Origin: Bryoerythrophyllum caledonicum
Taxonomy: Eukaryota; Streptophyta; Bryopsida; Pottiales; Pottiaceae
Length of the DNA: 64,000 nt
Reading direction: 5' to 3'
Assembly: GCA_963971425.1 (NCBI GenBank)
Contig: OZ020520.1
Coordinates: 26,626,724-26,690,723 of the forward strand
The number at the start of each line of letters is the position of its first letter. Position 1 is the stretch's first letter. Position numbers and translations under genes: made by a program. Shown in pieces: positions 45,895-55,661 of the stretch. The notes beneath the pieces are model-generated. The model made no database searches and was not told where the DNA came from. It was given only the letters and a program-made list of their open reading frames with translations.

Positions 45895-46075
45895 TTCTAA
45901 ACCGTGAACCCTAAACCTGAACCTAAATTCCAAACCCTAAACCCGAAACTCCAAACCCTAAACCCGAAACTACAAACCCTAAACCCGAAACTCCAAACCC
46001 TAAACCCGAAACTACAAACCCTAAACCCTAACCCTAAACCCAAAACCTAAACCTATCCAAAACCCTGAGCGTTAC
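45895..46075. promoter_or_regulatory. Telobox / interstitial telomere-type array upstream of the DUF7869 gene
   Basis: Roughly ten CCCTAAA units, mostly as AAACCCTAAACCCGAAACT, lie about 180-360 bp before the proposed first exon at 46258. The units are imperfect and interspersed with CCGAAACTCCAA, so this is not a chromosome end. Teloboxes are known plant promoter elements (ribosomal and cell-cycle genes, Polycomb-linked factors). Confidence 0.6.
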
Positions 46076-46257
46076 CCTAAAACCGTGTATATAACTCGCA
46101 TGTGCGAGTATATTCGAGGTATTGACCTTTCCTTATTTTAGTCAACCGGGAAATAGTTGATTCAGTTTCCCGCTAAGATTTCGAATTTGCACTTTTTAGG
46201 GGCTGTGAAAAAGTCCCCCCCCCGCCAATTCTGAAGTTTCATCCCGCCAATTCTGAA

Positions 46258-49200
46258 ATGGTCGTGTGTCCGTCAGTGACCTCGCCGATACTCGAAAACT
46301 TTCTTCATTTGTTTCCTTCTCACTTTGGTTGTTGTGCAAGGTTGTTGTGGAGAGGCTTGGAGGTAGTACGACTGTCGGAGCTTGAAGAGGGCTACACCTA
46401 TAGGTTGCGCACGGTTGAGCAGGTAAGGCAACAACGTACCGGTTGTCTTCTTCATAAGGTACACAATGTATACTTCTTGGATTCTCCGTGCATAGTCTCT
46501 AGCAATTAGGATGTGACAGTGTGTAGGGTTATTGCGCTGGTTCCTGCTGCTACTGTGATTTTGAAGCATCAGTGAGAGTTTCTTGACGACTAACGGAAAG
46601 ATTTGGGTTGTAGTATACAAAGAGTCAGATTCATAGGCGGAAGAGTTTTCCCATACGAATCCCGACAAAGGCGCCGAGAATAACGGAAGGACAGTTTAGC
46701 TCGACTCGAGCTAATCTGTCTTACGTTCAATATCATTATTGTCAGTTTAGCTCGAGTCGAGCTAAACTGTCCTTCGATCGAAGGTAAGACAGTTTAGCTC
46801 GAGTCGAGCTAAACTGTCGATTCAATATTGTAGGACAGTGCAGCTCGTATGTAGCTAAACTGTCCTACTATAATGTTTCGACAGTTTAGCTCGACTCGAG
46901 CTAAACTGTCTTACCTTCTTTCGAAGGACAGTTTATCTCGACTCGAGCTAAATTGATCTACCCTATTTTCTATGCCTTTTTATCTCGACTCGGGATAAAA
47001 TTAGATTTCGTCTTATAGTCATTAAATCAGGTCGGATCGGGCCAAATTGTCACTGTCGAGGGTGAGATTATTTCATATTCGGATATAAACTAATCGCATG
47101 AAATTTTCCACTTGTCATATAATACCGCATCAGTTTACCTCGAGTCGAGCTAAATTTGCCTGTTCTTCAATGTCAATTCACTTGTATCAAATGTATTTTC
47201 AAGCGCCAGACTTTACCTCTTCATATGCTTCTTCATTGATGTCTATTCCTACAAGATATTCACCTATTATTATTTGGCAGGGTTATTTAATGTTTACCTC
47301 ATTGGAATGCAGAATGTCGTCTTCGGAGGGCGACGATGTTCATGTTGACGCTCCCGTGAACCCTGACCTTCCTGAGTTTGATGTTATTCCTCGCCGTCTC
47401 TGGGTCGGGATGACTGTTTCGCTTCACTATGGTTCGGGTGTTCGCGTTGCGGAGGGGTTAGTTCGCAATGTCCGGTCCAGTGCAATTCTAGGTTCCTCTG
47501 GTCCTCTTGGGGATTCGAATGTTGTAGTACAGGTGTCCAGTACTTTTGTTCTGGAGGAAGCTCCTGATGAGTGGAGGTACTCGTTTAAGTCCTGGCCTAT
47601 TCAACAAGTTTTCTTAAACGGTGTGAGTCTCTTCCATCATTGCCTTAGGGACGTTTACAATGTCTGGTTGGTTGAGCGTAACAGACCTCTAGGTGGGAGC
47701 TCCCGTTCTTACGACAATTCCTCAAGGAATACTCGTCCGACAGTGTCCAGGAATGCTGAATTTCTCATGACCCCTCTTTCCATTAACGCAGTTGCGAGCA
47801 ATAGTTGTTGCAGTGAGAACTGTGTACAACACTATCCTAGAGATAAAATAAAAGTCCTTCGGATGCGCTTGTACTGTGAGACCATTGTGCAGTTTAGAAA
47901 TCATGTCAAACTCGACGTTCATAGACAGTTTCATAGAAACTCTTCGGGTAGGAAGGTTGTGACCCTAGAGGGTGTGGACGTTTGTGCCCATGCTTGGATG
48001 AAAATCATGGGTGTAAGTTCGAGTACTTTCTATCGGAATGCGAAGGACGCTGCCGCTGGTCATGCGGCTCAACACCATGGGAATACCGGTTTGCGTAAGC
48101 CTAGAGGTCATACGGTTGTGGCTACTGCCGCTCTTGGAGCCATTCTCGATAGACATGTGGACCACATGCCTCACAAGTCCCGTGTTCTCCCATCTGGTGA
48201 GAAGGCTGTGGCAAAGGTCCTTCCTGCAAGTTTTAAGTGGAAGGATCAGATACCGCTTCTTGATGATCATCTCGCTGAATGTGGATTGCCGCCAATCTCA
48301 ACCTCAAGCTTGAGTAAGATTCGGCGAGTGAGCTTTCCTGAGTACTATGCCAAGAGAGGTGGGGACAACTTCGCCCGTTGTTCTACATGTGACAAATACC
48401 AGGATCAGAAGAAACTTACTCAACCTGGAACACAAGCATCGCTGCTATGGCAAAAGAAGATGCAGGTTCACATCGATTCTGCGTTCTCACATCGGGACTT
48501 GTACTATCTGAACCGATTTCGATCAAAGTCGTCGCCCCAGGAGGTTCTTACCATCATGCATGATAAGATGGATCACTCAAAGACCGCGTCCCCGGTTTTT
48601 TCACATAAAACAAAGCACTTAGATGGGCTTATGAAGTTGCCTCTTGCAATCACAGGCATGCTTGCCCATGGTCATGTGGACGAGCGTTACGCCCATTACG
48701 GCCTTGATTTATACTCCCATGATGCCAATTACACGGTTGGGTCGTTCGCAAAACTATTGCGTGACTTGGAGGCGCCTCCGAAGTCATCGTCCCGGCAACT
48801 CTTTCCTGAATCTTGCTCTCATCCATTGTATGCGGCCGTGTTACGGGGTGCAGAGATGTGTTTGGATCCATTAGGGCAGATTCCTGATATCCCAGTTCCT
48901 GGGAGGCCTTTGCCACCAATATTGAACGTGCAAATGGACAATGCTATTGGTGATAACAAAAATAGATTTGTTTTCTGTTTTTGGTCTCTTCTTGTTGCAA
49001 AACGCATCTTCCGCGAGGTATATGTTAACTTTATGCTAGTTGGTCATACACATGATGATATAGATGCATTATTTGGACGTTGGAGTATGACACTGAGGAA
49101 GGAGAGTTTTCCAACCATTCCTTTGCTCATGAAGTCATTCATGAAAAATGAGAGTGTTCCCACAATCCCGCATCTCATTCAAGAGGTTCCTGACTTTAGG

Positions 49201-50145
49201 AAGTTCATTGGGGATATGATTGCGGACGGTGATGAAGCTTTGCAGGGTCATACGAAGGCTCATCAGTTCAAGTTTTATGTGGACTCAAGTGGTTGTCCGG
49301 TAATGAAGTATAAAATCCTTTGCCATGATGAGGATTGGCTTCCTAAGGGAGGAGAAGGTAGTGGCATCAAATTGTGGAAGGAGGATTGTGAAGGGAGGTC
49401 TTTATGGCCTCGCGGAGAACCTGATGCATTGAAGCCTTCTACGATGCGGCATCTCCATGAGGTGGTGAAGGGACTTTCAGGATTCATCGATCACTGGGAG
49501 CAATCATCGCGGGAGTCTGTTGAAGCCCGTTCGCATTTTGAGCCGCTATCGTATTATTGGCGCGATGTTGAAGATGCTCTGATACTTCCAATGGATACAC
49601 CGATATCATTGGAAGACGACTTTTGGCCAACGACGCGAATTGCCCATGCCATTGAAGATGAGTTCTCAGCGGAAGGTGAGGTTCGTGAGGAGTACCGTGA
49701 AGATGAGCATTTTGTTGGCCAGAGACGCGATCGTCCACCTCTTTCTTTTAGAGTTGGGCGTGATCTTTTTGCTGGCTATTTTGTTGCATTGCGGCCTTGT
49801 GATGGGGACGAGCGCCCATTTTGGATTGCTCAAGCGATTTCAGATCCTAATTCTAATCCGGATATGCCAAACACCGTGCGTATCCAATTCTACCGCCCTA
49901 TATCGCGCGATCGGGATGTTGTGAAGTTCTACAAAGATTGGGATACTGATAGCAACCTTCGTTGGACAATTGAAAAGGGGATAGCCATAACGTGGGAGAG
50001 TACCGATTCAATCTTGACAGCATGGAAACCTAGGTCTTCAAAGAGGGATGGAGGTCATGTGCAAGATTCAACTACAAAAATTCCGAAGGGGCAAGTAGCG
50101 ATTATCAAGGCCTCTTTAGAAGCACTTGCCAGGTCCGAGTCGTAG
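46258..50145 (+). CDS. DUF7869-like protein, candidate RNase H-fold transposase
   Basis: Exon 1 46258-46422 (55 codons), intron 46423-47280 (GTAAGG...GGCAG), exon 2 47281-50145, in phase; 1,009 residues. If exon 1 is untranslated, the ATG at 47314 gives 943 residues. Numbered from that ATG: CCSENC (165-170) and CSTC (356-359) are possible zinc ligands; MHDKMD (415-420), VQMDNAIGDNKNR (540-552) and VGHTHDDIDALF (576-587) are the conserved acidic blocks of the family I know as DUF7869, which resemble a D...D...D/E triad. No stop interrupts it. It is divergent from the ParB-like gene and shares its palindromes: eight in intron 1 and four downstream. I infer that it mobilises the 21 kb element; this is unproven. 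Confidence 0.7.
46691..47157. repeat. Palindrome cluster in intron 1 of the DUF7869 gene
   Basis: Eight copies at about 46692, 46744, 46794, 46839, 46882, 46930, 46977 and 47130. In the first five the arms are CAGT/ACTG, matching each other on both sides, unlike the CACTT/AAGTG arms of the 40 kb cluster. The copy at 46839 has lost its centre. Confidence 0.85.
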
Positions 50146-50440
50146 TGGACTTAGATCAATGGACTTTCCTTTTCCAAGATTTTGGATTCTGATGCGTAAT
50201 ACTTCATGTAGTATGGTTAGATCCATTGGTGCTGAGATTATAGACATTTGTATGACTATTATATGTGATGCCAATGATTGCTATGAAATATTCTCTCCAT
50301 TATTTTTGCGTTTCGGTGATATTTTGCAGTATGTTTTATTTTCTTTTTAAAATAACAATATGAGAAATTGCTTCTAATCTTGAAACCAATAATACCAGTA
50401 ATTGTCTTCATGGTGAATGATAGAAAGTAGATATTGAGTC
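50146..50440. other. 3' flank of the DUF7869 gene, nothing recognised
   Basis: AT-rich DNA, probably 3' UTR. No clear polyadenylation signal is chosen. Confidence 0.4.
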
Positions 50441-50800
50441 GCACTTTAGCTCTAGTGGAGCTAAAGTGTGAGCAAATCTTCTTATTTAGTTCATTGTACT
50501 TAGTAATGGTGCGCACTTTAGGTCAAGTGGAGCTAAAGTGTGTGGAATTGCCTTTTTGAGTTCATTGCACCTCTAAGTGATGGGGACACTTTAGTTCGAA
50601 GAGAGGTAGTGTGTATGCAATTTTTTTCCCACTTCTGAGCACCATCATTTGAAACTCGTTATATATTTTTAGCCAATGTGTATTCCACAAGGAGAATTGA
50701 AATTCTTTTAAATAAAAAAAGGCTCATCAAAATGTGTTTAGCTAATTCTCTTACAAGTGGATATTTGTCCGTCATTTAGCTCACTTTTAGCTAAATTGGA
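50441..50800. repeat. Four diverged palindromes downstream of the DUF7869 gene
   Basis: Copies at about 50441, 50515, 50586 and 50772, with TAGTG or CAAGTG-type centres in place of GACTC. Symmetry declines to the right. Confidence 0.65.
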
Positions 50801-51129
50801 GCATGGTGTTAATCCGGGTTAATAGGATCGAGTGTGAATATTTAGCTATTCATATTCAATGAACACATGTGGTATAAAAGAAGTGTCGACTAATGTGTTC
50901 TTCTTTTCAATATTATAGTTAGATTCGTAATGCAATGTTATCCGTAGTACTTATTTTACTAGGGGTTTTTGTAGAAAACATGACCTCCCAATTTAATGGA
51001 AACTCATATCCTTCCATATTGTAGAAATTAGATGTGCACTTTAGCTCTTATGATCTACATGTGTTAATTTAGGAGTTGCTAAATCTCCCAATATAACGAA
51101 TATGGTGTTATATTTTATATTTTATTTGA

Positions 51130-51728
51130 GTGGATTTGATTGGAGAAAAGAGATCACATCTTTGGGAAAGCTTCAAGGTGACGCCTTCTACAAAGTATTT
51201 GTGTTATAAGAAGAAGGTTCATTTAGAGCTTCATCAGTTTTATGTAGTTGTTTTGAATTTTTTTTGGACATGTCAAATTGAAGAGTTTTTTCTGAGTCTC
51301 AGGATGAAGAGCTTCAACCAGAGCTTGAGCTAGATTTTTCTTTATCTCAACTGCCGGTTTGTACTCTTCTGCCGCTTAGTCCTGCACCACTGCATGAGCG
51401 TCCACAAGAAGAAGTTGGGCCTTCTCGGCCGCCAAAGCAACCTTGTGTGGAGCAGCGGTGGCACGGCAATCTTCAACAAGATGCTCATGCCCTGGTGATT
51501 CTATTGTAGGTTGGGTGTGTTGAACCTGGTACTCGAGATATGACGTTTGGAGGGATTTTTGAAGGCCTAAATGACAATCAATACTCTTGTTGTCTTAGGC
51601 CTGTCAAAGGGAGTCGCGGTCATCAACGTTGGCTTGAAGGTCCAGTTAATCCTTTGACCAAGGCTGCTCGTGTTGACTATGTTGCTCTTATCCTTCAACG
51701 CATCCTCAAGTTCTTGCAGATGGAGTGA
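51130..51728 (+). pseudogene. Unidentified decayed coding sequence
   Basis: A frame with a Pro/Gln-rich stretch (about 51345-51510) and an open frame 51540-51728 containing RPVKGSRGHQRWLEGPVNP look like one former gene with frame breaks. I do not recognise the family. It could be a further gene of the 21 kb element or a captured fragment. Confidence 0.3.
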
Positions 51729-53100
51729 CATTCCTCTTGAAATTCTTTTCAAACTCTTTTAGACATATATTTGATTTTATTTGTTTAGTTTTTAATGTTT
51801 CCAAACTTCACCTTGCATGTTAGAAGTTTGGTAGATGAAAGGTAGAAATAGTTTACCATTTGGTAGACTTTTGATGCCTTATGGCTAAGATAAGGGATAG
51901 ATAAGGCTGAAGTAAGCTTAAGGGAGTTAGCCAATGACTAGTTGAGGCCCTTGAGGCGTAGGTATGGGCTGGTGTTGACTTTGGGAGGAGGCAAAGGGGT
52001 CGGGTTCCCCTCTCTCCTCCACCAGAGTTTAGTTTTCGGTGCACAGTTTTTGGAGAGCAAGAGCTCAGTGTGTACTACGAGTTTTACTATGAGATTTTGG
52101 GAGCTTGTACATCTTGTCGTTGTGGTTTCATAATGATATAGCACGCTCTATTTGAGCTTTGTGTGTAATTTCTATGAGTGTTTGAGTGGGACAGTGTCTG
52201 CTGTAAAGAAATTTAGAAGACCGAGACTTCAAAAGCTTGTAGAAACTTGTTTATAGTGTTTTTGTTTATGAAATTTGAGCAAGTCAAGTGTTATTGTGTT
52301 AGTTTTCTATTGAAATTTGTAACTTTTTATTTAGATTGTTTGAGACAAAGTTATGGCTTTGAAAGTGAGAGGGTGTTGAGCTGCCGACTAAATTCAAGAG
52401 TGGAAGTAGGCACCAACTTCAACTGAGCATAGAAAACGTTTGGTATAGATTCTGAAGACGAATTTTGTAGAGAGCTTAGGTGGTGTTATCAACTTTCTAG
52501 AAAGTTATCACTCGACTTTGGCAAAGCTTGTATGAAGTCAGAGTGCTCTGTGAAGCAAAGGGAGGTGCAGCTGATGCTGGATTTGGGAGTACGACCTTTG
52601 ACGAGCTATGGACTCTTGACAGTACCTTGTAGAGCTTTAATATTTCTTTCCCTCTGTTAAGCACTTTGATAGATTTTCAAAATGCTAATGCACTCCTGAT
52701 TTGAAGTGTTTATGCTAATTGGGTGGTTATTTGAAGTTTGGCTATTATTTTAGAGGGAGATTCGGGATTTTGAAGGTATGTACAAAACTTATACGGTTCT
52801 GTATACGGTAGATCGTATTTATACTTTGTACATGTATGTATAAAATTATTATACTTGAATGTATAAATCATGTATTCGTATAGTATGCTCCACTGTATTT
52901 ATACATGACAAATACAAGTATTAAAGTACTCTACATATACGGATAGGAATACTCTATGTATACGTACAAAAAGGGTATAGGTACATGTATGTATACATGA
53001 TGTGTTCAAGGAATAATACTTCTTATATTATCCTTGTCTTTCATGTCTTATGCCAAAACTAACTGCAGCAAGAAATCCAATATTTTCCCAAGGCAAAGAC
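51729..53100. other. Right flank of the 21 kb element, no gene recognised
   Basis: No coding exon is visible. At about 52770-53010 short GTATA / TACATGTATGTATA words recur densely and could be subterminal repeats of the element. The terminal repeat (ending ACCCGACA at 53114) closes the segment. Confidence 0.45.
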
Positions 53101-53114
53101 TTCTCTACCCGACA

Positions 53115-53729
53115 ACGGGTAATCTCACTTGATGTGGTAAAAAGGCGACTTTACCACATGGAAAATTACCACATGGTAATTTGACATGGTAAAACGCAGT
53201 GTTTTTACACATGGTAAATTGCGGGGTTTTCTCACATGGTAAATTGTGGGGTTTTCTCACATGGTAAATTGCAGGGTTCTCTCACATGGTAATTCCTCCT
53301 TTTGAATAATATTTGTCATTAACCAAGTCTTCAAATTCATAATTAGACCAAAATCACATTAACATGCATTTTATATTTGAACACGAAAGACCTACAAGGT
53401 AGGGCATCCAACTCCAACTCCGAAATAGCATGTCAAGAGTAATTGGAAAGTCGAAAGTAAATGGAACATATCTCCGCACCATAATATACTTGTCCTTTCA
53501 CTTGCCCAGGACAAACCTTATAGGATATACAAGAAACCATGGTTTACAATCAAAGTATTAAAAGTGCAGCTTTTACCATATGCTTCAAATGGTAAAACCT
53601 TCTGAAAGTAGTAAAAACAATGTTTTTGACTCAAGGAATGAAATTTACCGCATTGGCAGTGAATAGACCTATTAGAGTAGCAGCTTTTATCATGTCCTTC
53701 AAGTGGTAACACCTCCCGGGACCCTTGTG
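53115..53729. mobile_element. MITE copy 1, right piece
   Basis: It begins with the second ACGG, continues GGTAATCTCACTTGATGTGG and ends CCCGGGACCCTTGTG. It is nearly identical, inverted, to 54243-54854. Repeated CACATGGTAAATTG units (about 53160-53290) are its internal motif. It completes the element whose other end is 31683-31764. Confidence 0.8.
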
Positions 53730-53816
53730 CGACCGCTCAAGTACCGCCCCTTCAGCGTCTCGGAGCACCGCAAGTGCAGAATGAGGCGCCTTTGCACTCC
53801 GCTCGGCACTTGCTGA
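53730..53816 (+). pseudogene. 2-oxoglutarate/Fe(II) dioxygenase last exon, 3' half
   Basis: After the MITE end the frame reads PLKYRPFSVSEHRKCRMRR and stops at TGA 53814-53816. PL-x-Y-x-PF-x-x-x-E-x-R is the typical C-terminal sequence of plant dioxygenases. With the MITE and one CGA removed it follows TVPPTIVTEDR in frame, which supports a single exon split by insertion. Confidence 0.7.
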
Positions 53817-54242
53817 TCAACCCAGAATCCACCTAGAACTCAATTCAAGTTCACCCCAGGCCGCAGCATTTACATCTCATGTGGTCTTGTTTAAACTTTT
53901 TGGAGCGTAAGTACTACAACACCGTCGTGATGCTAACAGGAGGATGTTCGTGCGCATCCAATCGTTGCATGTCCACAGTATGGATTTGAATCAAGGGGTG
54001 CATGGCTCTACTTTGACGCTATAAGCTGATAGCGTCGATTTGTGATTGGATTGAATCGCCTGCTCTGGTACTGGTAATTAGGAGCATGGGTCCTCGGTTG
54101 AGGATTTGAATTGGAAGCGTTGATTCAAGCGTTCACCTGACCACATTTGCGACTGCGGTTTCCAGGTTTTCCTATGAAAGTATCATGCTGGCCACCTCGA
54201 GAGTTCATTTGAAGTCATTTATCTATGGCATTGTTGTTACTG
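53817..54242. other. Dioxygenase 3' flank between two inverted MITEs
   Basis: GC-richer unique sequence, probably old 3' UTR or downstream host DNA. It forms the loop between the two nearly identical inverted MITE copies. Confidence 0.45.
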
Positions 54243-54933
54243 ACAAGGGTCCCGGGAGGTGTTACCACTTGAAGGACATGATAAAAGCTGCTCTTCTAAT
54301 AGGTCTATTCACTGCCAATGTGGTAAATTTCATTCCTTGAGTCAAAAACATTGTTTTTACTACTTTCAGAAGGTTTTACCATTTGAAGCATATGGTAAAA
54401 GCTGCACTTTTAATACTTTGATTGTAAACCATGGTTTCTTGTATATCCTATAAGGTTTGTCCTGGGCAAGTGAAAGGACAAGTATATTATGGTGCGGAGA
54501 TATGTTCCATTTACTTTCAACTTTCCAATTACTCTTGACATGCTATTTCGGAGTTGGAGTTGGATGCCCTACCTTGTAGGTCTTTCGTGTTCAAATATAA
54601 AATGCATGTTAATGTGATTTTGGTCTAATTATGAATTTGAAGACTTGGTTAATGACAAATATTATTCAAAAGGAGGAATTACCATGTGAGAAAACCCTGC
54701 AATTTACCATGTGAGAAAACCCCACAATTTACCATGTGAGAAAACCCCGCAATTTACCATGTGTAAAAACACTGCGTTTTACCATGTCAAATTACCATGT
54801 GGTAATTTTCCATGTGGTAAAGTCGCCTTTTTACCACATCAAGTGAGATTACCCATATAGTGTAATATATCTGAAATCAACGTGGTAAAATCAACCATTT
54901 TACCTTGTGGTAATGGCTCCTGGAGCCCCTTGT
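54243..54933. mobile_element. MITE copy 2, 691 bp, inverted relative to copy 1
   Basis: It begins ACAAGGGTCCCGGGAGG and ends in GGAGCCCCTTGT, imperfect terminal inverted repeats of about 25 bp extending into GTTACCAC/GTGGTAA. It has the same length as the reconstituted copy 1. It has no coding capacity. Confidence 0.8.
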
Positions 54934-55244
54934 GTACTTGTTAGACGCACGTATTAATACTGTGTATAGTTAGTACAATAGTTAAACAAAGAGGTGAGAC
55001 TCTTGATAGAAGAGTCATGACTCTGTGAACAAGGGTCATATATATATGTATGTCAATCGTAATTCAACCGATCCTAAATCAATATAGTGAAATATATTAG
55101 CAGGACATTCTCATTTGAAAATCACAAACTCTTCTTAGAATCCATATATGGCCCCATAATAATGTAGATTATTCAAAAATTTAAAATCAAAAAAGGGTTA
55201 CACTAAAGCACAAGATTAGAGGTAGGAAAAAAAGTTGAAACACA
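54934..55244. other. Intergenic, nothing recognised
   Basis: AT-rich DNA between MITE copy 2 and a MULE-family end. Confidence 0.4.
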
Positions 55245-55409
55245 AGTGTCCACAGTTATAGGACAACTTAAGTTAGTATTCTTTTTAGAATTCGTCTCCA
55301 AAATCAGTAGTTGTGCCAAAATTTCACATTTAAAAAAATCAACTTCCATTTTTCCCCAATTTTCTGAATTTCTTTTGCTCGCCACTCACTACTCACAAGA
55401 TAGTGTTGC
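55245..55409 (-). repeat. Isolated MULE-family right end
   Basis: CACAGTTATAGGACAACTTA, then AT-rich DNA and TTGCTCGCCACTCACTACTC followed by ACAAGATAGTGTTGC ending at 55409. Order and core match the ends of copies 3 and 4. Its element body is not recognised to the left, so it is a remnant. Confidence 0.65.
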
Positions 55410-55659
55410 TCAAAAATCATATAATTATTATATTAGAGTAGCATCATCTTGTAGTGATATGAACCTCAAAAATTATATAATATTCATATTTAATGTAGAA
55501 GATTCTTTTATAGCTAGAGTTTGATATTGCATGTGTATTGATAATTTGATATATAAATATATATATAAAATAATAAAGGTTTGTTTACAAATATAATGAT
55601 TGCATATTTCACACCTAGGAATGAATACGTTGTATGTCATAATGTATGTTTTACCCTTG
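55410..55659. other. AT-rich spacer, nothing recognised
   Basis: Short AT-rich stretch between the MULE end and the mariner-like element. Confidence 0.4.
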
Positions 55660-55661
55660 TA

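Larger units (their letters stand above)
31765..53114. mobile_element. 21,350 bp DNA transposon with TGTCG ends and ACGG target duplication
   Basis: It starts TGTCGTGTAAGGAA and its end, read inversely, is TGTCGGGTAGAGAA. ACGG flanks both sides (31761-31764, 53115-53118), and the two flanks join seamlessly into a MITE. It carries a leftward ParB/methyltransferase/FCP1-like gene (40742-33597), a rightward DUF7869-like gene (46258-50145) and about 30 palindromes confined to the element. It also contains a copy of the CTACACT element, a SINE head, two minisatellites, twin hairpins and a telobox array. A 4 bp duplication is known for Sola transposons, but I cannot place the superfamily. No polymerase, capsid or reverse transcriptase gene is seen. 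Confidence 0.8.

Noticed and set aside
45895-46075. True telomere or chromosome end
   Set aside because: Units are imperfect, the tract is short and coding sequence continues on both sides.
34880-47157. Palindromic repeats as a CRISPR array
   Set aside because: Spacing is irregular, there are no uniform spacers or cas genes, and the context is eukaryotic introns.
47098-47313. Extended N-terminus of the DUF7869 protein from 47098
   Set aside because: It would translate a palindrome copy. An acceptor at 47280 and an upstream donor at 46422 give a better model that places the palindromes in an intron.
51730-52700. Solo long terminal repeat
   Set aside because: Promoter-like and polyadenylation-like words were suggestive, but there are no clear ends, duplication or second copy.
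31765-53114. Polinton/Maverick or other virus-like element
   Set aside because: The target duplication is 4 bp, and no polymerase, integrase, protease or capsid gene is visible.
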